DNA of 64,000 bases. Source: Microcoleus sp. FACHB-61 (GTDB lineage Bacteria; Cyanobacteriota; Cyanobacteriia; Cyanobacteriales; Microcoleaceae). The stretch lies in assembly GCA_014695295.1 (NCBI GenBank), contig JACJNY010000007.1, forward strand, positions 102,166 through 166,165. The letters are read 5' to 3'. Of this stretch, positions 54,601-62,404 are shown piece after piece. Below the pieces are notes generated by a model that saw only the letters and a program-made list of their open reading frames with translations, did not search any database and was not told where the DNA came from. Made by a program: the position numbers and the translations under genes. Within the stretch, counting starts at the first letter, position 1, and each line of letters starts with the position of its first letter.

Positions 54601-55593
54601 CAACCCTCGATCGTCTTTAAAAGGAGCTACCTGAATAAAATTTTTCTTGCCGTCAACATCAAAAGTAAGCTGTTGAGAATTAGAGATTTTAGCTAAGCTG
54701 TCGTAGGATTTCTCTAAATGCTGTGCGGTTTGGCGAATTACCGGATTCTCGCTTTCTGAAGCTTTGATGCGTCTTGTTTCTTTACCTTCCACCACAAATT
54801 CTGCACTCGCCGTTGAAGTGGCAATTAACATCCCCGATCGCTCCATCACAAAAGTTTGCCCCGACTTGCCAATTTTGAGGCTGACGAGAAATTCTTTGAT
54901 TTTAGAAAACAGCAAATCGCTGCCAGCTACTCCTAACAGCTTGCCAGCGTCATCGTAGATAGGCAAAGCAGCAGTAATTGCCAGTTCCCTTGTCAAAAAA
55001 TCTGTATAAATTGGAGTCCAAATAGGTTTTTTTGCCGCAGCGGCAGCTATGTACCAAGGGCGAATTCGCGGGTCATAAACATCGGGTGAAATTTGCACCA
55101 ATTGAACGCGCTTTCCCTGAGAGTTAGCAGTATATCGAGCTAATTTATTTCCAGTAGAGCTGTCGGCCGCCGATATCAAAATCCGTTCTTTAGTGCGGAT
55201 TGCTCCCGAATGTTCTCCATTTCCTTTGCCTGTGTAAATGATGCTGATCGAATCAAAATATTGAATTTGTTCTAGGAAATGATGTTCTAGTTTTTGGTTG
55301 TCTTCTAGGTTCAACTGTCCCAATTTTATTGCTTGAACGTTCAGGTGATTGACAATGTGGGGAATTGACATATAATTTTCCATGCGATCTTTGATGCGAT
55401 CGCTAATTTCTCCCCGCAACTGAGCGGCCACATCGTTGACTGCCCGTTGACCGTTTTGGAACGATAGCCAACCTACAACTCCTACGATGCCGACAATTTG
55501 CACTAAAAAAGGAACCACGAGCACCGTTTGTAATGGAGCTTTGCCGATAATTTTGGTAGCAAAGCGATTGAGGGGTTTAGGAAACATATTCAT
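51643..55593 (-). CDS. dCache-HAMP-PAS hybrid histidine kinase
   Basis: 1316 residues. Membrane helix about 24-44 (VVPFLVQIVGIVGVVGWLSF), double Cache sensor outside (about 45-350), second helix about 353-372, HAMP, three PAS domains (about 440-845), HisKA with [20 protein letters not shown], HATPase ([20 protein letters not shown]), receiver (about 1130-1250, LIWMDMRMPVMDGYEAT) and a helical C-terminus. It heads the minus-strand signalling operon. The Cache part is paralogous to the cyclase at 62405. Small-molecule sensing in the periplasm is expected; ligand unknown. ATG 55593 or 55587. Confidence 0.93.
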   Translation of the reverse strand: MNMFPKPLNRFATKIIGKAPLQTVLVVPFLVQIVGIVGVVGWLSFQNGQRAVNDVAAQLRGEISDRIKDRMENYMSIPHIVNHLNVQAIKLGQLNLEDNQKLEHHFLEQIQYFDSISIIYTGKGNGEHSGAIRTKERILISAADSSTGNKLARYTANSQGKRVQLVQISPDVYDPRIRPWYIAAAAAKKPIWTPIYTDFLTRELAITAALPIYDDAGKLLGVAGSDLLFSKIKEFLVSLKIGKSGQTFVMERSGMLIATSTASAEFVVEGKETRRIKASESENPVIRQTAQHLEKSYDSLAKISNSQQLTFDVDGKKNFIQVAPFKDDRGLDWLIVVVVPESDFMEQINLNTRTTFLLSVAALIGATILGILTAKWVVQPILKLNAAAKALARNEWDTKLTLNREDELGELAAAFNSMAEQLQHSFTSLSESESRVKQFLNAVPLGIFIAEPNGQPHYINPTGKKLLSQGIVAADAEKMRQLYRVYLAGTQEIYPAERDPILNALQGKSVTVDDLEISSNNKTVPLQVWGTPIYDAQGNIIYGMCAFQDITKRKLAEKLLRAYNHNLAVQVAERTADLAKAKEKFSKAFRSSPNAITITRISDGCHLEVNDSFCRMMGYTQEEIIGKTAVELNFWASLKERDRMIQMLKNKTAIHNYELRFRNKNSTERTALLSIETIDIDGEPCFLSISSDITDRQKAETALREAEEKYRNIYENALNGIFQTAGDGKYISANPALAKLYGYESPAELIAAQPNFKNQLYVKPNRRDEFAALINEYGILSNFESEIYRKDGSIIWISENCRAVCDEAGNLLYYEGFIKDITDNKQAEMKMQQAKEAAEAANKAKSTFLANMSHELRSPLNAVIGFAQVMIRSKTLSPENQEDVAIILRSGEHLLALINQVLDLSKIEAGRTTLYEKSFDLYQMLDDLEDMFALKAEQKGLQLMFSRDAEVPHYICTDEVKLRQVLINLLNNAIKFTSEGGVSVQVKGGRQNVHKNSADQLPDRYSLHFDVQDTGAGIAAQEIHQLFEAFVQTKSGKDSQEGTGLGLAISRQFVQLMGGEITVSSEIGKGALFQFDIQVHLVEAGDIESKKTQRRVVALEPNQPSYRLLIVDDKPLNRQLLVKLLSPLGFELREASNGKEAVDIFMEWEPHLIWMDMRMPVMDGYEATKQIKTTTGGQATAIVALTASVLEEERAVILSAGCDDFIRKPFREEDIFVAMGKHLGVRYIYEDPTAVSAASVGESSQEMLTPEAIASLSPDWMAQFKQNILSVDMEAIASSIAQIRTVNSSLAGRLQDCINNFEYDRILNIIEISENQ

Positions 55594-55607
55594 CCTAAGA
55601 GGAATTG

Positions 55608-55655
55608 GGCATTGGGAATTGGGAATTGGGAATTGGGCATTGGTAATTGTTTGGA
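55608..55655. repeat. GGGAATT/GGGCATT short tandem repeats
   Basis: GGAATTGGGCATTGGGAATT and four further seven-base steps form a degenerate heptamer tract just upstream of the 1316-residue kinase start. Typical of STRR tracts in filamentous cyanobacteria. Confidence 0.8.
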
Positions 55656-55854
55656 GTTTTGATGGGAAATTATGTTCCCTTTACCCTTCCTTTTCTCCTT
55701 CTGCTGTAGTTTACTGACCACAGTACCGTCGATCAATTTAAATCTATATAGCGTATTTATACTCAGATTTTTTTCGGAACTACGGATACAGATAATTGGG
55801 CGCGATCGACCTAAGTCGAAATCATCTTATGTATTGCACTATCCTCAATAAGCC

Positions 55855-55935
55855 TTGGACAGGCCGGCAGGACGGCCACTCCACAAGAAAACTCACTCTT
55901 TGTGGAACAGGCCGTCGGGCATTTTAAGCGAGAAT
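55855..55935. repeat. ACAGGCCGGCAGGACGGCC repeat
   Basis: Contains ACAGGCCGGCAGGACGGCC and TTGTGGAACAGGCCGTC, members of the GGAACAGGC family seen at 18150, 24148 and 27500. The gap 55594-55997 holds this and the heptamer tract only. Confidence 0.65.
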
Positions 55936-55997
55936 AGTGCAACATCTCAGTTTGAACAAACAGTAGCTAAACAAGAGCTCCGCCCAAAAACCTGTAT

Positions 55998-58766
55998 TTA
56001 CCTACGATATAACTCGACCCTTTCACCGTAACGCAACAGCATATCCAAACTCTCCAAACGATTTTGCCAAGTTTGAACTTGATAGCTATTTTCAGCAGAA
56101 TGCAAGCGCATCGAAGATTGAAATTGAGATTGAAAACTCGCCAACAATCTTTTAGCAGTTGCTAAACTTTCACCAGAAGGATGGGTCACCAATCTGCTCA
56201 AAGCTTGCGCCAATTCGTCCGATCGACTTTGCAAAACTTTCAGTTCAGATTCCGACATCCGCAACTCATTGTTAGCCAACAAAAAACTCCATTCCTGCTT
56301 GAGAGCAGTATACCGCGAAGCAGCCGCGGCAAACGGCTGTCGGTAAGGAATCGGCTCTGCTGCAGAAGTGGAACGCACTGGCCGGCCTTGAGTGCGGTTA
56401 AAAAACCCCTGCATCGCGCTGCTGATACTTTCCACCGCAAAAATAGCATAGCCCCCAGTCGGCAAATCGCGCAAAGCTTGAATTTGGTCGATCGCCACAA
56501 CTTGTGGGAGAGTCAACAACTTAACCGACGGAGAAATCAAAGCCGAACCGAGCATTTGTTCCTTTACCAGCGGTTCGGTGATGCGCTGAAGTCGGTTCGT
56601 ATCCAAAGCATAAGTCATCGGCACAATCAAATCTACAATTCCCTGACGAGCCCAAACTTCCCAATTTTGCTGAATTTTGTAAATCCGCTGACTTTCCGGG
56701 TGCGGAAACACCGCCACCGACAAAATTGTGCGCGGATAATTCTGCCGCAAAAGCTGAGAAACTTCAGCTACAAAACTATTAATTTGATTAGTTTTAAACT
56801 CAACCCACTGCCGCCACAAACTGCCGTCCCTGGGGGAAATATTCACCGGATCTGCACCAGTCAACTGCCTAAATTGCTGCCTCGCCGCAATACCGTAACC
56901 GTAAGTAAAATTCGCATTGTCATCTTGAAAAGGATAGCGAATATAGTCTAATTGCACCCCATCTACTTTGTAGTTGTTGGCAATTTCGCTGACAATCCGC
57001 AGCAAATAATTACGCGCTTCCGGGTTCGCCGGATCGAGATAAAATTTGCCATCATTAGGATTTTGCGTGCGTCCTTTATTGTCAATATTGGCCCACTGTG
57101 GATGAGCGGAAAGTACCGGCCCGGGATAAGAACTAGGCTTGCCAATTAAAGTATTGTGGCGCTTATTTCCTGTGGCAAAAACCCAAACCCAAGCGTGCAG
57201 TTCCATGCCTCGCTCGTGAGCTAATTTAACCGCAGATGCCAGCGGGTCCCAGCCAACTGTTAGGGGATTTTGTTGCGGTGCAACTTGACTGGGATAAATC
57301 GTATATCCGGCATTCAAAGTTTCAAAGAAAACGGTATTGATACCGGCGGCTGCGAGTCGATCGAACACTGCCGCCAAACCCTGTTCAGATCGCGCTGCGA
57401 CGATCGTACCGCGATCGAGCCAAACCGCCCGAATTTCCGCCCCAACGCGCTGTCCTTCCTGGGGGTAATTTTGCCACAGCAACTGCCGCGCTTCCACCCA
57501 CTGCTTTCTAGCCTCCGCGTAGTTTTGCTCTTGCAGAAGTTGCTCGAAACTTTGCAAAACCTGCCGCGCTTGGGCGATCGCCCCCGTCGTTGCCGCTTGC
57601 AGAACAGGCGAGCGGCTGGCTGCTGGGCCGCCGCCCCCCTGTTCTGCCGCCACCAGTTGAGGGGGGGTAGCAGCATTGAGATTGACGGCGGTATTGGCTG
57701 AATTAGATGCTGTCAGGGCGCTTTCAAACCTGCCGAGGAGGCTGGTGAGTTCTTGGCGCATCAAGTACGCTTCAATGCTGACGATCGGCTTATTGGAATT
57801 TGGCTGCACGTCCAAACCCATCGGCGCCGACTGATCGGAAGGGTCTGTAAAAGTTGCAGGTACTGGATCGGGAAGCGCACCCGAGGGAGAAAGTCGGCTC
57901 AGCGGGGTACTACGCGGCGAATTAGGGCTGTTTCTAGTGACTCTGGAGGGGGGAGTTGGCAGTGGGGTCGCGGCAGCAGTGGGCGGCGCTACAGGCTGCG
58001 AAGCGATTGTGCCTCCCCAGCGGGCTATCGAGGCTTGCAGCCAAGCCTTATCTACATTTGCCGAACCGCCACTACCCCAGCGCCAGCCGAGATATGTAGC
58101 GCGATCGGTGGCGATGGCTGCAGAGGAACCGGAACTATCTTTCCAAGTAGCAATAGTTTGACTGTTCGCATCAGCCGGAATCAAGACACCGCCTTGGACT
58201 GAGCCATTTTTTTGTTCGGGTGGCATCCAATTGCTAGAAGTAGTGCAAGCAAGATCCCGGCAGCGGTTGCGCGGTTGGGGAGTCGCCGGCTGGGTTAACG
58301 GAAAAGCCCAATAGGCCCCGAGGAGCGATCGCAAAGATTGGCGCACCAAAGCCGGGGAACTGCGGCCGACTGGGCCCGAAGCAATCAAGCGGCCGCCCTG
58401 GGAGGCCCAAGCTTCTAAAACTTTAATTTGTGCTGGAGTCAAAGTTTCAATGTTGGGCAAAAATAGCACGTTAACACCTGCTAAATCCGCCGTACTTTTG
58501 ATTTCTTCGAGATTGATTGGTTTGTAAGCAATGCCACTTTCCCAGAGGCGCGTGGTAATCTTTACCCAGTCGGGAGAATTCTCGGAACTGCGAACAACGC
58601 CCAGAACTACTTCTGCGAAACTCGGAGAGGGAAATATAATGAAGAGATTGATTAATGTACTCGCTAGAGTTCCAATTAAGACTCTTTGCAAGAAAGTGAA
58701 AAAGCGAATTCTTTGAGCCTGGGAGCAGGCATCAGGCATTTGATAAGGCTTTTTGATTTGTTGCAT
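55998..58766 (-). CDS. Glycosyl hydrolase-like 10 (GHL10) family secreted protein
   Basis: 922 residues from ATG 58766; the frame begins at a TTG 16 codons earlier. A signal or anchor helix (VLIGTLASTLINLFIIFPSP) precedes a glutamine-amidotransferase-like domain (about 45-155: NVLFLPNIETLTPAQIKVLE). A Pro/Ala/Ser linker follows, then a GHL10 TIM-barrel (about 440-790) with EIRAVWLDRGTIVA, GINTVFFETLNAGYTIYP, LHAWVWVFATGN and VDGVQLDYIRYPF. The family is thought to act on cell-wall or extracellular glycans; the substrate is not defined. A C-terminal helical region ends the protein. Divergent from nothing; both neighbours are on the same strand. Confidence 0.85.
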   Translation of the reverse strand: MQQIKKPYQMPDACSQAQRIRFFTFLQRVLIGTLASTLINLFIIFPSPSFAEVVLGVVRSSENSPDWVKITTRLWESGIAYKPINLEEIKSTADLAGVNVLFLPNIETLTPAQIKVLEAWASQGGRLIASGPVGRSSPALVRQSLRSLLGAYWAFPLTQPATPQPRNRCRDLACTTSSNWMPPEQKNGSVQGGVLIPADANSQTIATWKDSSGSSAAIATDRATYLGWRWGSGGSANVDKAWLQASIARWGGTIASQPVAPPTAAATPLPTPPSRVTRNSPNSPRSTPLSRLSPSGALPDPVPATFTDPSDQSAPMGLDVQPNSNKPIVSIEAYLMRQELTSLLGRFESALTASNSANTAVNLNAATPPQLVAAEQGGGGPAASRSPVLQAATTGAIAQARQVLQSFEQLLQEQNYAEARKQWVEARQLLWQNYPQEGQRVGAEIRAVWLDRGTIVAARSEQGLAAVFDRLAAAGINTVFFETLNAGYTIYPSQVAPQQNPLTVGWDPLASAVKLAHERGMELHAWVWVFATGNKRHNTLIGKPSSYPGPVLSAHPQWANIDNKGRTQNPNDGKFYLDPANPEARNYLLRIVSEIANNYKVDGVQLDYIRYPFQDDNANFTYGYGIAARQQFRQLTGADPVNISPRDGSLWRQWVEFKTNQINSFVAEVSQLLRQNYPRTILSVAVFPHPESQRIYKIQQNWEVWARQGIVDLIVPMTYALDTNRLQRITEPLVKEQMLGSALISPSVKLLTLPQVVAIDQIQALRDLPTGGYAIFAVESISSAMQGFFNRTQGRPVRSTSAAEPIPYRQPFAAAASRYTALKQEWSFLLANNELRMSESELKVLQSRSDELAQALSRLVTHPSGESLATAKRLLASFQSQFQSSMRLHSAENSYQVQTWQNRLESLDMLLRYGERVELYRR

Positions 58767-58884
58767 AAATACGAGAAATACCCACCACGCCGCTAGGCAA
58801 AAATTCAATAACAATTAAGAGCGATCGATCCGCACCATACAATTTTCTATCCTGTTCTGCAACCTGAATCAGGAAAATGTGCGA

Positions 58885-59145
58885 TCGATCGATTTTAGAT
58901 TTTAGATTTTGGATTTTAGATTTTGGATTTTGGATTTTGGATTTTAGATGTAAATCTGGGTCTATTCCTCATGACAGTTGACAGTTGACTGTTTGGTCAT
59001 TTGGGCATTTGAACAATACCAATGCAACCGGAAACGATTTTAGATTAAAATCTGCGTGCATTTGGGTTGAAAAACCAAAAATACAATTTAGATGCCAACC
59101 GTCAACAGTCAACAGCCCACTCTCAACAGTCAACTGTCAACAATT
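58885..59145. repeat. TTTTAGATT and AGTCAAC-type tandem repeats
   Basis: A TTTTAGATTTTGGATTTTAG tract (about 58889-58950) of 9-bp steps, then TGACAGTTGACTG (about 58978) and its complement CAGTCAACTGTCA (about 59127), which could form a long hairpin. The gap 58815-59147 has no gene. Confidence 0.75.
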
Positions 59146-59147
59146 TT

Positions 59148-61886
59148 CTAACTTGCAGCTTCATTCACCGGGAATCGATCGATTAACTGCATCGCCCGAC
59201 AAGCATTCCTCCGCAAAGCATCCGAAACATGAGGAACATGAGGAATCTGAGACAAGAAATCCAAAGTCCGGCGCAAAATCCGCACCACATCCCCTTCATC
59301 CAAACTCGTATGGCTAATCAGTTCCAGCCATTCAACACCCAGAGCCCACTGCTCGACCAAAGTCACTAAATCCCGTTCCAGCCAAATCGGGATTGCAGCT
59401 TCGTGACGGTACTGAACTTGAAACAACCGGCGGCGCAAGCCTTTTTGCAGATTGTCCAAAGGTGCCAAAACTTCTGGCGACAGCGAGTAGTGAGTCCAAC
59501 TGTCCGGCCTGGAAACTTCTGTAACTAAGGCCGCGCAAGCAGCAGCGAGGTGGTGGGGGTCGAGTTCGTCAAACTCCGCAGACATCAGGGACAAACCCAG
59601 CCACAGTTCGTTATCGCCGCGAATGGCGGCGCAAGCTTGGCCCAAGATTGTGGGCACCAACCTGTCGGAGGAGTCATCTCGGTTTCCAGTTGCCGAAACT
59701 ACTCTTTCCAAGCAGCCGAAATTCAGCAAGATGTCGATTAAGTTGAGAAATTGCTCCCAGTAGCGAGATCGCTGCTTTTCTAACTCTTGTTCGCTTTTGC
59801 GGACTTCTTTTTTCAATTCTTCCCGGCGGCGCTGGCGTTTGAGCAAAGTACCGGGATTGCCCCATTCTAGAACCGGGTGAATTTCTAGCTGAGCTTCTAG
59901 GGCTGCGATTTTCCGCTGTTGCTCGATCGCCTCTGGGCTCGGTTCCGGTGTCGGCAATTCTGGAATCGATGCAGCAATTGAAGCAGTTTCTTCAGTTGCC
60001 AAGCGGCACTGGCCGAGTCTCAGGGGCATTTCCGACGGCGGGTTCAAGGTATCTGCAACGGTCAAGCGAGGTAATTCGGCGTGCAGGCTAGCGACATCGC
60101 TAATGGCGACGACATACCAACGGTTATCTTTGCCCAAGCACACCAAATTTGGTGCTTGGCCGGAACCTGCGATTTTGGCAACCAATACGGCGGGTACAGG
60201 ATTTGTGTGCGATCTTTTGGCTGTCGGAACGTGCTTGCCTTTGAGGCTCAGAACCGTGCCGAGCACTGCAAAAGCCACAGCTACGGACATCTCCTTAAAT
60301 CTGGCTTCTTCAGCTTGCTGCAAGAGAATTTTGAGCAAACGTTTGTCTTCTTTGAGTCTTGCCTGCAATTTTTCGTAATGGGCGAGCTCTTTTTCCAGGG
60401 TGGAGACATTTCCTCCGGCCGCCAGGGACTGTTCGAGCACCACCAATTCTGTTTGCAATCGGTCTAATTCTTCTTGCTGCGGCTGCAAGTACAAAGTAGA
60501 CAGGTATTGACCGAAACTCCGCTCTACCAACTCTTGAGCTTCGTCGAGAGTGTGAGTTTGCAGCAAATTCAGCACCATGCCGTAGCTGGGCGTAAACTGA
60601 CTGGCGAGGGGGTCGGCTTTGGCTGTTGCCAAATACGAGGCTTCTTTTGCGCCTTCAAAGCGCGTCTGAACTGCGACCACGTGCCCCAGCTTGTCCATGC
60701 CCCGCCGACCCGCCCGACCGGCCATTTGCAGGAATTCTGAAGCGTTTAGCAGCCGGTGTCCCTTGTCGGTGCGCTTGGACAGGGTGGAAATGACTGTGGT
60801 GCGGGCGGGCATATTAATCCCGGCTGCTAGGGTTTCGGTGGCAAATACGACTTTAATCAAACCTCTGCCAAAGAGTTCTTCTACTAAACCTTTCCAAGCG
60901 GGCAAAATGCCTGCGTGGTGGGCGGCGATGCCTTTTAAAAGTGCTTCTTTTTGACCGAAGCGTTCTGCTTCTGGGTTTCGCTGTAAAAAATCGTCAATGA
61001 TGCGTTTGAGTTCGGCTGTTTCGGCTTCGTTAACCAGGGAGAAATTGCCGACTTCTGCCACTGCTTGGTCGCACCCGCGACGGCTGAAGATGAAGTAAAT
61101 TGCTGGTAGCATATCTCGATCGTCCAACCGGGCCAAAACATCGGTCAAACTCGGAGTGGGGATGCTGCCTCTTTCTACTTTTTGCTGCTTCTTTTTGGGG
61201 ACTAACCGGACATTGGCTCTTTTGCCGGTCTCGTCTAGCAGGGGAAATATCCCTTTTTGGTTGGCGAAGTGGAATTGCAGCGGTACTGGCCGAAAGTCTG
61301 AGTAGACGAGCTCTGTGGGCCCGTGGACTTTGTTAATCCAGTCTGTGAGTTGGTCGCTATTGGCAACGGTTGCTGAGAGGGCGAGCAGTTGAATTTCGCT
61401 CGAACAGTAGATGATGGATTCTTCCCAGACGGTACCGCGCTGCCGATCGTTCATGTAGTGACACTCGTCGAGTACCACGGTTTCGACTCCGGTGAGGGAA
61501 GTGCCGACTTCTCCGATCGGCGTACCGTAGAGCATATTCCGAAATATTTCGGTAGTCATCACCAAAATCGGCGCATCTCGATTGACGGAGATGTCGCCCG
61601 TCAGCAAACCTACGTTGTCCTCTCCAAATTGACTGCGGAAGTCGCGCAGCTTTTGGTTAGAAAGAGCTTTGAGGGGAGTGGTGTAGAAGACGCGCCGCCC
61701 CCTGGAGAGTGCTTGATGGATGGCGTATTCGCCGATTAACGTTTTCCCGGAGCCTGTGGGAGCGCACACGACAACCGATTTACCTGCATCGAGGGCGGCG
61801 ATCGCCTCTCTCTGAAAGTTATCTAGCTCGAATGGAAATATGGTCTTCAGATCCAGCTCTGGGCGGTTCTGGGCAGTGTCTGGCAC
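59148..61886 (-). CDS. Ski2/Mtr4-like DEAD/DEAH-box RNA helicase with DSHCT domain
   Basis: 912 residues. Helicase motifs: APTGSGKTLIGEYA (I), TTPLKALSNQK (Ia), VVLDECHYM (II, DECH), ALSATVAN (III) and FLQMAGRAGRRGMD (VI). Two RecA domains (about 1-420), then an arch-like insertion and a C-terminal DSHCT region. Related to eukaryotic Ski2 and Mtr4 and to plant ISE2, which act in RNA processing and decay; a role in RNA metabolism is inferred. The start is GTG 61886, with no strong ribosome site. It stands alone on the minus strand. Confidence 0.92.
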   Translation of the reverse strand: MPDTAQNRPELDLKTIFPFELDNFQREAIAALDAGKSVVVCAPTGSGKTLIGEYAIHQALSRGRRVFYTTPLKALSNQKLRDFRSQFGEDNVGLLTGDISVNRDAPILVMTTEIFRNMLYGTPIGEVGTSLTGVETVVLDECHYMNDRQRGTVWEESIIYCSSEIQLLALSATVANSDQLTDWINKVHGPTELVYSDFRPVPLQFHFANQKGIFPLLDETGKRANVRLVPKKKQQKVERGSIPTPSLTDVLARLDDRDMLPAIYFIFSRRGCDQAVAEVGNFSLVNEAETAELKRIIDDFLQRNPEAERFGQKEALLKGIAAHHAGILPAWKGLVEELFGRGLIKVVFATETLAAGINMPARTTVISTLSKRTDKGHRLLNASEFLQMAGRAGRRGMDKLGHVVAVQTRFEGAKEASYLATAKADPLASQFTPSYGMVLNLLQTHTLDEAQELVERSFGQYLSTLYLQPQQEELDRLQTELVVLEQSLAAGGNVSTLEKELAHYEKLQARLKEDKRLLKILLQQAEEARFKEMSVAVAFAVLGTVLSLKGKHVPTAKRSHTNPVPAVLVAKIAGSGQAPNLVCLGKDNRWYVVAISDVASLHAELPRLTVADTLNPPSEMPLRLGQCRLATEETASIAASIPELPTPEPSPEAIEQQRKIAALEAQLEIHPVLEWGNPGTLLKRQRRREELKKEVRKSEQELEKQRSRYWEQFLNLIDILLNFGCLERVVSATGNRDDSSDRLVPTILGQACAAIRGDNELWLGLSLMSAEFDELDPHHLAAACAALVTEVSRPDSWTHYSLSPEVLAPLDNLQKGLRRRLFQVQYRHEAAIPIWLERDLVTLVEQWALGVEWLELISHTSLDEGDVVRILRRTLDFLSQIPHVPHVSDALRRNACRAMQLIDRFPVNEAAS

Positions 61887-62003
61887 AAGGATTATTATAA
61901 GGTTGCAGGGTAAGGATGCTTAAATCTTGCTGAAAGCAAGTCAGCAGAGGACTGTATTGATTTTAGACCTTCGTCAGCAAATCGGCTATTAAGGAATAAG
62001 TCA

Positions 62004-62150
62004 GTTGGCAGTTGGCAGTTGGCAGTTGGCAGTTGGCAGAAGACATTTTTGCCTTCTTCCCTCTTCCCTCTTCCCTCTTCCTTCTTCCCTCTTCCTTCTT
62101 CCTTCTTCCCTCTTCCTTCTTCCTTCTTCCCTCTTCCTTCTCTATGATTC
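62004..62150. repeat. CAGTTGG and CTTCCCT/CTTCCTT tandem tracts
   Basis: GTTGGCA repeats five times from 62004, followed after 17 bases by about 14 CTTCCCT/CTTCCTT heptamers. Typical STRR tract; the short open frames in it are spurious. It lies in the gap 61887-62404 between the helicase and the cyclase. Confidence 0.88.
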
Positions 62151-62325
62151 CAGTTATTTCGACTATTGCTGTGGTGCAGCTTGCTTCGGGCGATCGGCTT
62201 TCACTGCAAGTCTATCAGTTCCAAAGTGCCGTTCCTGAAACAAAGGGTTATATCTAGCATGATATTAACAAAGAATATAAATCAGGAATTAAGCTCCAAG
62301 TATTTTGACACGCTATTTATGGCGT

Positions 62326-62372
62326 AAGGTGTGCAGTGCACACCCTTTTTATAGGGTTTATGCGTAAGTCCT
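62326..62372. repeat. GGTGTGCAGTGCACACC with TGCGTAAGTCC end
   Basis: A perfect 17-bp palindrome (62328-62344) followed by TATGCGTAAGTCCTGTC, the reverse of the GACTTACGCA element at 41407. It lies 30 bp before the cyclase start. Confidence 0.7.
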
Positions 62373-62404
62373 GTCAATCTCAGAAACATCACGGTTTTTT
62401 TTAT

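Noticed and set aside
62005..62257. Ser/Leu/Pro repeat proteins of 77 and 81 residues
   Set aside because: Direct translations of CTTCCCT heptamer tracts.
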